64,000 nucleotides of DNA from Ischnura elegans (lineage: Eukaryota; Arthropoda; Insecta; Odonata; Coenagrionidae), in assembly GCF_921293095.1 (NCBI RefSeq), contig NC_060250.1:11240001-11304000 (forward strand). Reading direction: 5' to 3'. Shown piece after piece: positions 20,154 to 32,306 of this stretch. The number at the start of each line of letters is the position of its first letter. Within the stretch, counting starts at the first letter, position 1. The notes below the pieces were generated by a model. The model made no database searches. It saw nothing but the letters and a program-made list of their open reading frames with translations, and was not told the origin of the DNA. The translations under genes and the position numbers were made by a program.

Positions 20154-20517
20154 ACTTTATGGGATTGCTTTTTCTATGACATGACTTCATAGTTTACGCC
20201 ATAAATATTATATTTACTTTTTTTAATAATTGTTTTGAAAGAAAATACGGAAACTGTAAGAGAAAAATCGTTTGGGAAGCATTAGGATAACACATTTTGG
20301 AGATTGTCTATGCGTACACGTCTTAAGACAGTAAAGCATGCAATGAACGGGAATTCAAAAATGCTTATTTCCAGAATTTTAGATGCGTTTTATTCGTAGA
20401 TATGCATCATACTGCCTGTTGTTGTCCGAACTAGCCTTGAACAGGCATGAGTGCACTCTCCCTCAGTCCTTATTTTTCCGAGAAAGTGATTGGAAATAGG
20501 CTTTGCTAATGACAAAT

Positions 20518-21124
20518 TCGGTATTTTTCATTTCTGACATTTATAATGATTGGGTGAAACATTTTAAGGGAAATCCAAAACTCTCTGCTGACGATATAGT
20601 GCTGTCATGGATGGCGGAGAGGCTTTTTGCCCTCAAATATACCTTCCTTATACTCCTTTACCAAATTAATGTCCATACAACCTTCCGCCTAGAGTAATTT
20701 ACTCTGCTTACTACTAACAGCTTACAAATTACAACCATACTTTGCCTGTCAGACATCGGGAGGCACATGTCTCTCGCTTGAGAGCATTAGACCATATCCA
20801 AAAGCAATGTAAGCTTAAAATCGGTGTACAAACTCAAAGTAGTCTGATATTCTTACGAGTTCCCCCAACACCCAAAAACTACGAGCACGTGAAGATATCT
20901 AAAAAGAAAGTATAAGGTTGTAGTATTAAGCGGCGGTTTCTGAACGGCAAACAGGCCATTCACTTCACAGGAAAAACTGATTATGACTATGTAGTTGTGG
21001 AAAATTGTACTCCGATGCACCAATTGTTAATTGGATAATGTGTTATGAATGTAAAAAATGGAGGAAAGAACCTTGCACCTCATTTTTTGGAAAGAGAAAG
21101 TTCGCATGCGAAAACTGTGATTAG
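20518..21124 (+). pseudogene. pogo-like transposase fragments
   Basis: At 20518-20625 the frame reads SVFFISDIYNDWVKHFKGNP, then LSADDIVLSWMAE. Pogo/Tigger transposases have 'GWM....F..WL.HF......P.DPVLLILDGH.SH' around the second catalytic aspartate, and a one-base shift would give the MDG there. The fragment ends at 21035-21124 with IMCYECKKWRKEPCTSFFGK and KFACENCD before a stop. This Cys-rich (C-x2-C, C, C-x2-C) tail is found at the C-terminus of many pogo-type transposases. The parts between are too eroded to follow. Confidence 0.5.
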
Positions 21125-21158
21125 GACTCTTGCCCCACAATGGGAGGACTCTTGCCCC
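21124..21158 (-). repeat. Tandem end repeats GGACTCTTGCCCC (two copies)
   Basis: Copies at 21124-21136 and 21146-21158 are identical and 22 bases apart. The first overlaps the transposase stop codon. GGGGCAAG appears again just after (21165). Confidence 0.85.
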
Positions 21159-21384
21159 ACGTGAGGGGCAAGTTTCCTATTTGTTTTTCTCTTACATTTA
21201 GCTAAATTACTTCAGTTATTAATTTATTCTACAGCAATGGAAGATAAGTATTGTAGTACATGAAACGGGAGAAATTGTGAAAAAAATAAAAATTATAGCT
21301 TGAGCCTGAATCGCCTGAATGCATCATTTTTGTAATTGTTTGTTAGATCCGTAATCTTGCCCCTCATTCCCCTATACACGGCTG

Positions 21385-21480
21385 TTCTTTAGTCTGGAGT
21401 GAGCTCCACCCTCACCTAGCCAAAACCTAAGTTCGTATTGAATCCATGAGTGAGTATCGACAAGATACGACATTGATGAA
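21385..21480 (+). repeat. 3' fragment of the tRNA-SINE family
   Basis: GTGAGCTCCACCCTCACCTA, then CCAAAACC, then TTGAATCCATGAGTGAGT match the 3' part of the SINE copies at 29.3 and 47.9 kb. The head is missing. Confidence 0.6.
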
Positions 21481-21523
21481 AAATTAAAAAGATTAAAGAT
21501 TAAAAAAAAAAAAAAAAGATTAA
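21481..21523 (+). repeat. A-rich tail with GATTAAA units and a poly(A) run
   Basis: GATTAAA units and a run of about 16 A follow the SINE fragment. This is either a retroposon tail or a simple repeat. Confidence 0.7.
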
Positions 21524-21823
21524 AATATATTTCAAAATGATCTTCACTTTGGCAGACGCTGAGACCATCCCACATGATTACTGCATCTCCAACCACTCGA
21601 CATGACTAAATTTGCGGAGGGATAAATCAAATCCAATGACGTAATCCATTCCTACTTTAAGTTTCATCTTGAAATGATGGGCATATTTTTCATCTTCTGA
21701 CGTCATTCCACCCCTGCACCTATCCCAGTCTGTCCGAGTAAGAATGGCTACCCACTGCGCCTTAGCAACCACGGACAAAAAAATTGATTTAAATCCTAGG
21801 AATAGAATGGGAAGAAAAAAAAT

Positions 21824-22930
21824 ATGCGAGCTCTTTTTCTTGCCGGAGCACCGACCGTGACTCGTTCGTCTGTGGCCCGCATCGAGGCGCTGTCATCCCT
21901 CCTCCGCCCATATCATCATCGTCATGCGCCCACTATCCCCCTTTCTCTCCTCCACATTCATTTCATCCGTACCTTCCCTTTGACATATATTTGCTACGTC
22001 CCTTGTTTTGCGTCTTATTCCTCCACTCGAGAAGATCTAAGACCCCCCATACTCTCTCGATCCCCTGAACCGGAGGAAAAAATTCTTCTTCTCCACATCC
22101 CCCCTCTCTCCCTCACAGGACCTTTGGATACATCGGGACCTCTCTCTTCATGGGAATACCCTATTATACGTACTTTTTTCCTCATCCGATGTTCCGCCAT
22201 TTTCCCCTGCTCCTTACTTTTTCTCTTCCTCCATATTCCTTTGGCGGTTCTCGTACCACCACCCCCTCTCCACCCTCGCATTTCATCCCTTAGGTACCCC
22301 CGCCCCTCTTCAACCCTCGCTCATCTTTACTCACAAGGCAGTAGTATCCTTCCCCTTCGCCTCACTAAAAAAAAGAGGGAGTATTCCATCCGCTACCAAT
22401 TCCCTTTGAGCAGGCAACCCATTTGCCATGCCTATTTTCTTACTCCTCCCGGGGTCTTCTTCGTCGTTTGTGTGCGAGCTCCTCTAACCTTCAAGGACCG
22501 ACCCGAGCGGCGTATCCAAAATGAAAATACGTCCATTTTTCCCAAAGAGGGAGGGAGGGTCGGGCTTAAGAAATGCACGTAAAACCGACGGTGGGTGATG
22601 GATGATGAAACCTGATGGCTGTACACTCCGGAAGAGGATATTTCATCATATTTTCGGGCTTCACCCCGGCAATGGGCCCAATGACGTAATCTCCATATCT
22701 TGCCGGGCCTCTCCCACCGCGTACGTACCTTCGACTTGCTCTCCGTATCTACGGCGCTTTCTGTCATGGTAATTCGCGTGTGATTCAATTCTCCATGCAC
22801 CAATGGAAAAATGAATTCCGCGAGATTATTCGTGGGAAGGGAGTGGGGGAGAGATCTGGGTTCAGCGGAGCGCCTCCACTCTTTCACTGCTTCGGCGAAG
22901 TAATTTGGTTTCCAAAATGCAAGCATGCCG
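21824..22930. other. Pyrimidine-rich, GC-richer block with long overlapping frames
   Basis: The plus strand is strongly C+T rich to about 22500. It opens a frame of 252 codons (21824-22582) dominated by Leu, Pro, Ser and Ile, and the minus strand opens another of 164 codons (22432-22926). Neither shows a domain I know. Runs of TCTCC and CCTCCC, not codon structure, explain the open frames, so I treat this as low-complexity or promoter-like sequence. Confidence 0.35.
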
Positions 22931-25900
22931 GATGGAGAGGAAATTTCAATGAGTGCATAAAAATTATTCCTATTCCAGATATTTTCATTTAGTTCAACAG
23001 AGAAAATGAGAAAGCCCCTACAGATAAGTGTAGTTGCGCATTTCTCAGTCTAATAAAAGAATAAAGATCAAAATTTTGAATTAAATGCAATAGGTTTTGA
23101 AGGATATTTTTCTAATAGCTATCAATCACATACTAAATACCTTGACCCAAATACCTACCTTTAGAAGTAGGCCACTGCTACGAGTATGAATAGCTGCCGT
23201 AAATGCGTTTCCATGAAATCGGGACTTCCCATTGAATTACCAGTAAATTGTTCCCGATAGAATTATCTAAAAAAATCCTTGGTATAGAAACTGAGTTTTA
23301 AAGTGATGTATTCAAATTTGTCTACGTGTATAGGGGAATAAAATAAGGGAGAATAAAAGTTACTAAATTATTCGTTGTATTGAAATGTGAAAAAAGGGAG
23401 TAAGGATAAATTTATATTCTATAAAGACCTCTTAACGCAACCACATGTCATTAAATGTGAATAACTAAGACTTTAACGAACATAAAGATAAAGAAATTTG
23501 ATATAATACATGCCTCTCTAAAGGATAAAAAAATTCTCTTCTCAAAGACTGCAAATCTCATATTTAGCCATGCATAAAACATATCCTCTTTGGCCCCAAA
23601 TCCGATTATAATCAACAAAGCTAAAAACATTGATAAAACCTAACAGCTGGATACGACGCCCGTTTCCATACAACATCTACCACATCCGCATCACATTTCA
23701 GCCAAAAAGGAGCCTCGCGCACTTCAAGGAAGTTTCTGAACATTCATTTGCTATTATTCACAGTATTCACCTGGGTAGAAATTGTATTTTCCAAGAAACA
23801 TTACTGAAACATGAGGCAAATAATATTTAGTAACTTGTGACAGAAATTCCAAGGATTAACAATTGAAAGTACTTTCTTCACCCCTAACAATGCCACTCAT
23901 TGAATAAAATGAATAGACTTTTAGGTGACTAAGGTTAAACCAAAAATAAACGAGATTGTTGGTCATTCGGTTTATATCAATTTATAAATCACATAAGACT
24001 TGTTTATTAAGTTATTCAGAACCTTTTCAAAGACAGCAGTGAAATTGGATGATAGCGGATTACGAAACCAAGCCATGGTTACTATTGTGAAAAGATTAGC
24101 AGCTAATTAGATTTGAAGAACTCGGTTTCCCGGATTTCTTCCCTGTTGCTTCATCTCAAAAGACGCTCAGTGGTCCAGAATGCTGAAAATTTCAGCACGG
24201 TAACCAATCGAAGTCAGTCTTGACTATAGATATTTTGGAGGTTGTTAGTTACGAATTCAACCTCGGATATTTAATAAAATAAACCTTTTTTGAACATTAC
24301 AAACCGAAAATTGTGTTTGAGGAATGGTCATCTGGAAGGGCTATCAGGTTAAGAAGATTTTTTCAATTGATTCTTGTCATACCAAAAAATGAATCTTGAT
24401 GAACTTCAAGCACATAATTATGATTTTCTCGGATAGAGATATCAGTCATCCACTACAACATTCTTTTTTCTTATTTGCATCGGCTTTACACAAGTTACGG
24501 AAGAAGCAGGAGTAGGGTCGGAGACTGCCTTATCTTTTCAAGCATAACTTTCGCTTCAGCAAGACTCTGCTCGGTATCGAACAAATTCTTCGAAGCTAGG
24601 TCAATCCGCAATGTACTTTTCTCCATATAGATATAAATTAACTTTTGTTTCTAAAAGTTCTCAACTTATCGCAAAAAAATTGGCATACGAAAATAACGCT
24701 TTTTTCTTATAATTTTCTAGAAGTGGGTACTTACTTATTTCTTCTGTTTCCAGTTTATTTCACTCAAATAAGTGGCAGTGATGATATAGCCTAGGAAGTG
24801 AAGACTTACTTAGCTGCGCGACAGGAATACGCCAGTAGCTAGTGAGGTCACTTTACGACTGGCATGTGCCGACCGACGAATTTACAGGCACCAATTACTA
24901 CCGCGAATAGAATTAGCACGGATTCCCATAATAAGCACTACTTGTCATACTGTTCGGATAGAAAGTTCATTTTTGGGTCTATGCCTGATTTTTATAATTA
25001 AATGTAATTTTAATCAAAAGTTTGATTTTGTTTTATCTGACAGTTTTTCATAAACTTATATAACTGATAGAGAAGCATGAAATCTTGGACACAAATGTCT
25101 GTCTGTATGGATGATCAATTGACAAAATAATGGCTAAAATGATCTGTATAAAAAACAAAGCAATTCCAGGATTCTATGACTCAATAAGGTACGAGGCAGT
25201 TTAGGATTATCGGACATTTATGCAGAATGAGATGAATACCTTTAACGGTGTCATCACATTTCCAATCAGTTTTGTTTTCCTGTGACAAATATATAATCAG
25301 TTGATCGATTTTGGCTAGCTTAAAAGCTTCGCTCAATGACCGCGGTGCATATTAATAATGCATGCCTGTTTTCACAGCCGTTCCGGGAAGGAGAGAAAGG
25401 TACATGCTGAGATAGGAAGTGTGCAAATTGGATAAAGTGATATGCGCCAGCAACACGTTGATTGCTAAACGCATTCCAACGGTGGAACCTATTTTAAAGC
25501 TTATCTCTCAATAAATTTTTTCTTCGAGAGCTTTATTGAAAATGATAGCAACAAAAAGATGAAATGTAAATATTTAGGAAAACTTAATAATTCTCCGTGT
25601 AGGGTCTAGGGGAACGTGACTCCGGAATTTGCAAGGGGAATATCGATGTTCATTCGGTCCAAGCAAAGGCTCACTGTTCCTGCTTCACTCATGGAAAAAC
25701 ATTGAGTCAATTCAACCAACATAAAAAATAAAGCAATACAGATGAGGACCTTGTTCTAGTCTAAGTATTTAAGCCAAACTGCAAGACATTTCGCCAATGA
25801 ATTCTTAGAGGGATTTAATTACTGCAGTGATTTGGATATACAAACTGCCTTTTAAATATAGACATCCAACATGAAAATTAGCCAGTTAGAAAATCTTGAA

Positions 25901-27423
25901 GAGTAACAAGTGTAATACGCAGCCAATGTTACAAGTGCTAGTTGATTCATTATAAATTCTTTAATTTATCAAAACACTCCTACTATCAAAATCCATTGCA
26001 ACAGTGAAGTATCCATGATAATTATTTAATTTCTTGAATGACATAAATTTAGGGGAACTCCACAAATGCATATTTTTAAAGACCATGTGAAAGATTAACC
26101 GCAAAGTTATTAAACTTTTCAAGATGCTGAAGATATGAAAAGGATACTGATTTATACTGATTTTAATGTGAGGATGGTAGCCATAGGTTACCAGATGCAC
26201 TACACATCGGTATAAAGTGACCGAGGTGTTGTGTAAATAAACAGGAAATTTTGCTACTTCGTGGAATTTGATGACCATTTTGGATGAATAAAATTAAATT
26301 TGGTTTTTCCTCACAATTCTGCGGTAAAATTTTAATTTCATTCATACAAAATCAGGAAATGCACTAAATAATAACGTGTGCAAAGTTTTTATTTGATATT
26401 CCAGGATACTTTCAGCTTCAGATCACTCGGCGTATTAAGAAATTTCTAAAACACCCGAATTCCACAATTTGGCCCTTGATTCTTTCGCCTCTAGTTCTTT
26501 TGCCTACCATTTCCTCGCCCAATATCAGTCCTACTGTAACTATCGCAAACAGTTTCGAGATTCAATAATTTCTCGCCATTTATCTTATCATGATTTCCTC
26601 AAGTCCCAATGAAACTTCAGTATCGAAATACCTGGTCATTCTATGTCTATACAACTTTTATATTACATAACGTTTTAAAGCCTGTATGCTATTAGTTGCA
26701 ACCACCTACAAACATCCTTGCGTTATAAAATATCGTGAAACCGATCCAACGCCCACGGGTGCCATAAGGCACCCAGTGCAGTGCTGAGCTAATACTCCTG
26801 CAATGCATTTAATATGTGAATTTTAGCGTACGTTTCGGTGCACATACTTATTAGAAAGAGTCCTCTATTATTCAGTCAGTTTGGATTGTATTCATTGTAT
26901 TGAGCTCATATGCATTACATTTTATAAAAGTGAAATATGTGTGAATTAAAAAAAAAAACTTTGGACGCTGACGGGTTAATGTATATACATTTTCAACGGA
27001 TAGTATGCAATGGATACTCTCTCTATCAATACACAATTCGTTACTCAAATGTCCCAGCCCGAATACATACTCTTTTGGATGCATAGGCAATGTTATATAC
27101 CTTTAATATATTCCAAACAAAGACACATGTTTCATTTCCACTCATTCAGGCAACGTTTTTTTGATAATGTATACATCATGACATACTTAAAGTTTAATTT
27201 GGCATGTGATAGGATAAAAACAAGCAAGTAATATTTGGTATCAGTAATCTTACAGATTATAAATGCAGTTTTAATATGCAATATTATAGACTATGATATA
27301 AATTACACCATGCAATATTCAATCAATCAATTCAAATCAATCTGATTAGAAATAATACCAATTAAAATTCAATTCAACTTACAATTGACTGAATCGAAAA
27401 ATAAAACATTTAGTAAAGTATTT
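22931..27423. other. Long AT-rich stretch, nothing recognised
   Basis: About 4.5 kb with dense stops in all frames. I found no domain, terminal repeat pair, SINE copy or RNA gene. Open frames are at most about 105 codons and AT-driven. Confidence 0.5.
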
Positions 27424-27708
27424 TTAGAATCCCTTGTAAGCCAAATTATAGTTATAAAGAAAAAATGCAAGAAAATATTCTTTCGTTGCTTTCTCTGCTC
27501 CGAGATCAATGACTGTCAAATTCCACTTGCATGCCCTTCCCTTACCAACCTCGTAAAGTGCGGACTTTTCGCTTGCGGTGTCCATGGACTTCACCCAGAT
27601 ATCATAGAATGTGTGTGCTTCAACGCTATATCCGCAGGATAACTGCAGCCTCTTACTAAACTTACTCCATGCTATAACTAACTTCATACATAAAGATACG
27701 CATGGCAA
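27424..27708 (-). other. Coding-looking open frame, unrecognised
   Basis: On the minus strand 94 codons are open, with GC content above the flanks and balanced amino acids: MKLVIAWSKFSKRLQLSCGY, VEAHTFYDIWVKSMDTASEK, KGRACKWNLTVIDLGAEK. I recognise no family. There is no convincing splice donor at the end, the start is uncertain, and an 85-codon frame on the other strand overlaps. It could be a host exon or a transposon scrap. Confidence 0.25.
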
Positions 27709-28330
27709 GTACCTTGTGACTTAAAATCCAATGTTGCTGGGAAAGGCTATTAAAACAAGAGCCAAACTTAACCTTCCTTAGTAACAAGTAGGCTCGTGCG
27801 AAAAAGAGTTACTTTCACAGTAACTCAGCAGGGTTAAAGTGGATGAATATTTTAACGGAGAGAGAATACTACTCAGCCCTAAATTTTTAATAGTTTCTCA
27901 CGTCGGTAGATACGTTATAAACCTAATAAAGTTTCGATTAGCCATCATTATTGCTTCATAAAATTGTTCTTTTTGGCATAAATAATCTTTCGGCAGAATA
28001 TGCCTCAGCTAACAGCATGGTTATTTTAAGAAATTTACGAAATACCTTTCAATTCATTGCGCTATCTAACCGCAATGCAAATTGAAATACGTGATAGATA
28101 AAATAAAGGTTTGAAAACTTAGACAATTGCCGGTTTGGGTACGATCAATGACCTCCTCAACCGTAAACATCATAGACATTTTTTCATCGGAAGGAAGTCG
28201 AGGAACTTAATTACAATATCACGAAGAAATATTCCTTTAAGATTCCAGAACGAGATGAAAGGAAATTCTTGAGATGGGAAGGAATTCCTCCCCACCCGAA
28301 AACGCTGCACTAAACCTTTCTAAGTAGTCC
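27709..28330. other. AT-rich stretch, nothing recognised
   Basis: No repeats, domains or RNA genes seen. Confidence 0.55.
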
Positions 28331-28565
28331 GCTCTCCGACTATCTTTTCTCTTCGTTGACTTCCAATTTTCCTCCCTTTATTCTCACTCTTAAAACCCCT
28401 TTCGGAGCCATCCCCAGACACCCCCTCCACTCCCCTTATTTTTCCCCACTAATATATCCACCCTCCCCTCTCTTCGCTTTTTCTCCACCCTCTCCCTTCC
28501 GCCCGAATCGTCCCTTCCCTATCCTTCTGTTCACCCTGCCTCTTATCGAATCCATTTCATTTCTT
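28331..28565 (+). other. Pyrimidine-rich block
   Basis: The plus strand is mainly C and T (TCCCC, CCCTCC, TTCTCC). The 104-codon frame it opens is Pro/Phe/Ser rich and has no recognisable domain. Confidence 0.5.
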
Positions 28566-29289
28566 CTCGATGCTCCTGTTATTAACACGGAATTTACTTT
28601 TTATTCCAATAATAGTAATTTTGGAATGGAAAACATAGTTTATGGTCTATGGTCAAGAGATTTTTATTGATGTTCTTGTTCTTAATTCGGAATATTCCTC
28701 TTGTTTACATTTATAGTAATTTTTGGCTCATTTTAATTTTGTAGTAATTATTGGATTTATGGTCAATGCAGTCGACAAAATTCTGGTAATTATTATTGGT
28801 ATTTTTAAGCTCATCCGGCCCTGAAGCAACGAATTTGGGAGCAGAACGGTTATATCTTTATTTAATTTATGTTTATTCGCCATTATAAATGTGCCTAAAA
28901 TTAATTCTCTGATGAGTATGGTACTGTAAAGGAACGGAATTTGTATTTCAGGGCAACTGGGTAGAAGGATGAGGAGGCTTTCTCGCCACATATAACAAAA
29001 AAAAACAACATCAAGCCCAGTCTCCTAGCGATGGAGCGTCGTCCGCCCTCGGAAAGAGACTTTGCCTTTTCACTGCGCCAAGATACTCACAATGGCGATT
29101 TCTGGAACTTCCCCCGTCTCGGACCCAGCTTACGTTCTCCAACCCCTCTCTCCCTCCCTCACCAACTCGTATTCACCCCTTTTATCCGACGGCGACCAGA
29201 GGCTACGGGACAGCACGTGCAAAGTTATAAGGCATAACTAGGTCATTTGTTTATACCCTTGGGGTCTTTTTTTCCGTAAATGATATGGG
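28566..29289. other. Mixed stretch, nothing recognised
   Basis: AT-rich to 29000, then a short GC-richer segment (29025-29230) with a 68-codon frame of no recognised content. Confidence 0.5.
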
Positions 29290-29530
29290 AATCAACACTC
29301 AGTGATTCAACATGAAGATTGATTTGGATAGGTGAGGGTAGAGCTCACCCAGATCTAAGCCAAAGGCGTGTGAATAACACATATTCATGGAAAAGGGTCC
29401 AGAACCTTTCCCTGGGCCAGCTTTGTGTTCAAGGATTTAAATGCTCCAAGTCAGCACCCGTTCTTTGAACCTGGGATCCATTGGTTAGCAGCCAAGGACT
29501 CAACTTACAAACGAGCTAAGCTTCCCCAAA
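29290..29530 (-). repeat. tRNA-derived SINE copy
   Basis: On the minus strand the head reads GGGGAAGCTTAGCTCGTTTG and CCCAGGTTCAAAGAACGG (B-box region), with the family body and the 3' end AGGTGAGGGTAGAGCTCACC-like (in plus orientation at 29330-29350). Length and layout match the copy at 38.9 kb. Confidence 0.7.
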
Positions 29531-31624
29531 TGATAGGAATGCAAAAAAATGTATCTGAGGTGATTACGATCCTGAAATCAGTTGTCCCACCAGTTTACTA
29601 GTTTCAAACCTCATTCTCACCTTTGGTGCCCTTTCTTTGCATACCGAGCAAAGCTGCAGTGCCTGTGCAAGAGCGTAGTTTCCGAGCAATTTCAGTAATC
29701 GTACCATATTATCGTCACCAGGTAGCTCAAGCCCTCAAGTCGAATACATTTAGAAGCACACAGACCTGTTATATCATCAATTACACTCCTAACCGGGGGT
29801 GGAGGAGGCTTCGCTCACCATTTTACTTTAATATGAGAAGGAGTCGTTAACTGGGAAAGTGAGTATATCGCGAATAACTATTTGTCTACCTTTTTTTAAA
29901 CCCAGAGATTAACTCTATAGGGACCTAATCAGTTATCTAGAATAACTAGGATCCGTCATTTTAACGGCAGCTAGGTATTTTAATTATTCACGTTACTTTT
30001 ATCATAGCCATTTAAAATGTCATCGACCTATTCATATAAAACATGCGAATATTACAGATTTATAGTAATTTTCTTTTGCGTTAACAATCAATTACTTCAA
30101 GGCCTATGGGTGTTAAAAGTTGCATATTTATTAGCTTCAATTAATTGATTTTTAGGTATACCATGCATCATCGAAAATAACTTAAAGTAACGAAAATTAA
30201 GGCGGTAGAATCGGAAAGTGTAACAATTGCAACCTTTAGTTAGAAGGCTTGTCTAAATATGGGTTTGGTCCTTCAAGAGTTATATTATACACTTGCATCA
30301 GATCATCAATATCCCGGCTCCAATATTCTCAAAGCGTCCGATTGAAGAAGACATTTTTCTTCGATTTGTGAATAATAGAGGAGGAATCCTCATGAAATGG
30401 GAGGCTGCGCCAAGAGGTGGGACACTGATTCGGGTGGGTATCTCCCTCCCGCGGCCATATATATTATCACGCCTCCCACTGTCTCCCACAAACAACCCAA
30501 GGCCGAAACCTTAACCCAGTGAGAATGTGACGCTTCGGTCATCAAGCATGCAAGCAAACCGTAAAACGCTGACAGCTCAAATATCTGCGGATATCTGATG
30601 TGTCCCGGGCACCAGATTCAAGGTGACGACTAACTCGCGAGCCAAATTTCACTCGCAATTTTCCGTAATTATAGGCACGTTGTCATTTAATTTTTATTTT
30701 TATTATCAATATTTATAAACATTTTATAGCGTACTAGTCGATGTGTTTAATGTTTGATATTTCACATTAGTATATATTATTAAGAGTCTTGCCTACGAAA
30801 AGTCTAGGTCGTGATTCTTCCCTCCGACTTTCGCAAAAAGAATTGTGTGATTGCCGCAGTATATTTCTGTTTTTAAAAAATGTCAAAGGGTCAAATCGAT
30901 GACATCACCCCAAAAAAATCTCATCAAACGCCTGAAACAGATTTTTGCTTCACTTACCCTGAGTGTGTGATATTCTCCTTTGAGACGGGGAACATCTTGA
31001 GCTCCAAAAAAGGAGCATTTTCATCTTTGACGACTGTCCCTTTACATCAGCGCGTGAATTCCTCTTTTGGTTGGAGAGCTGAAAATGACAACCAATTGAA
31101 AACTTAAAATCCTCAGTTGCATAAATGTTTCAACGACAAGAAACATCTTCCTTACATTCCCCAATAAATCGGGTATAAGAACAAAACTCACATTAGACGA
31201 AAATAACTACTGCTGTTGATTCCTCGTATATCTTTGAAAAATATTTGGTTAGAAATACAACGTTTACAACGATATTCGAGGAAAAAAATACGGCAATAAG
31301 TAATGTGGCCAGTAGTTATTACATAACCTTGCATGTACATCGCATCTAAAGGCTACAAACTTATCGCAGTGGAATGGATTGCACCTTCGTATATGACCTC
31401 AAAAGGTTCACCGACGGAAGAAATTCTCACTTAGACTCGGTAGCCATGCCAGACAGGCCGAAGAGTAAGAGCGAGGTGAATGGTAGTCCACGTGATGGTG
31501 TCACGTAAAAATAGGGAATGAGAGTGGGAAATCCTACCAACTATCTCTTCCCTGAATACATGGAGTACAACAAAATGACCCTTGGAAACTCATCGAACGT
31601 AACCCGCCCGCAAACGGCGGCGAG
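29531..31624. other. Stretch without recognised features
   Basis: AT-rich with GC-richer islands near 30400 and 30600. No domain, repeat pair or RNA gene seen. Frames are at most 75 codons. Confidence 0.5.
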
Positions 31625-32306
31625 GATGGCAAGATCATCGAGTTTATCAGCATGCGAAACCCTAAGAGACACTTATTACCAGCAGCAGCATCCAAGAAAG
31701 AAGTAAAGAAGACGAAGAAGATGGAGAAGAAAAAGTCAGCAATAAATGTAGGGATATGGGATTTGAGGACAATGATGAGGACAGGCAAGACAGAAAATAT
31801 CAAAAAGAAAATGAAGAAAGGCAGGACAGATATCTTTAGATTATGCGAGTTAGGTGGAAAGATGTTGGGGACTAAGAGTTGGAGTGATGGTTATAGGATT
31901 ATGTATAGTGATGGGCAGTAGAGGATCCAGGATAGGGACAAGTGGATATCCAAGGGGTTGCCTATAGCCCCCTTAGCCCCCCCTCATAGATCCGCCACTG
32001 GTGATGGGGAGATGGGTAGGTGTAGAGCAGGTAAGCAATAGAATTCAGGGGGTAGAAATTGAGGCGTCAGTCACCAACCTTATCCTGATTCAAGGTTAAA
32101 TGCCCACCAAAAAGAGTAGAGAAGTAGATGTGATGTATGAAATACTCGAGGAAATAATTAGGGAAACAGAGGGTTGTAAAAATTTTGCAGTGACGGGGGA
32201 CTGGAACGCCTCAGTCGTGGAACGGAGGGATGAAAACAAAATAGGAGAACTTGAATTAGGAATGCAGAACGGCAGGCAGTGCTATGATCAACTCAGTGAT
32301 ACCTGA
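31625..32306 (+). pseudogene. LINE endonuclease (APE type), interrupted and decayed
   Basis: The frame from 31652 reads KKSAINVGIWDLRTMMRTGK, TENIKKKMKKGRTDIFRLCE and WSDGYRIMYSDG. These match the start of the apurinic-type endonuclease of many LINEs ('LNIGTWNVRTL.RTGKLEN....M...DILGLSE...W....GY.I.YSG'). After an 85-bp MITE the similarity resumes with VEQVSNRIQGVEIEA, a stop, MPTKKSREVDVMYEILEEII and NFAVTGDWNASV ('VY.PT......E.MY..LE........VMGDWNA.VG'). A frameshift is present besides the insertion. No reverse transcriptase follows within reach, so it is a fragment. Confidence 0.8.
31916..32000. mobile_element. 85-bp hAT-like MITE in the LINE endonuclease
   Basis: The ends are CAGTAGAGGATCCAGG (31916) and GATCCGCCACTG (32000), related inverted ends of the CAGTGGCGGATCCA type. 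The insertion is flanked by a perfect 8-bp duplication, GTGATGGG (31908-31915 and 32001-32008), the size made by hAT transposases. Only a C/G-rich spacer lies between the ends. It disrupts the endonuclease frame. Confidence 0.85.

Larger units (their letters stand above)
20122..21158 (+). mobile_element. pogo-like DNA transposon remnant
   Basis: The segment starts with GGGGCAAG-type end repeats and finishes with two inverted copies, GGACTCTTGCCCC at 21124 and 21146. Between them are decayed pieces of a pogo-type transposase in the correct order. The left end repeat at 14648 suggests that the 5.5-kb Harbinger element was inserted at its left edge. No TA target duplication could be fixed. Confidence 0.55.

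Noticed and set aside
21824..22582. 252-codon open frame on plus
   Set aside because: Leu/Pro/Ser-dominated translation of a CT-rich tract, with an opposing long frame nearby. No domain or codon pattern supports a gene.
22432..22926. 164-codon frame on minus
   Set aside because: No recognisable domain. It lies opposite other open frames in a GC-rich block.
24186..24200. GCTGAAAATTTCAGC hairpin-like word
   Set aside because: Too short and isolated to be meaningful.
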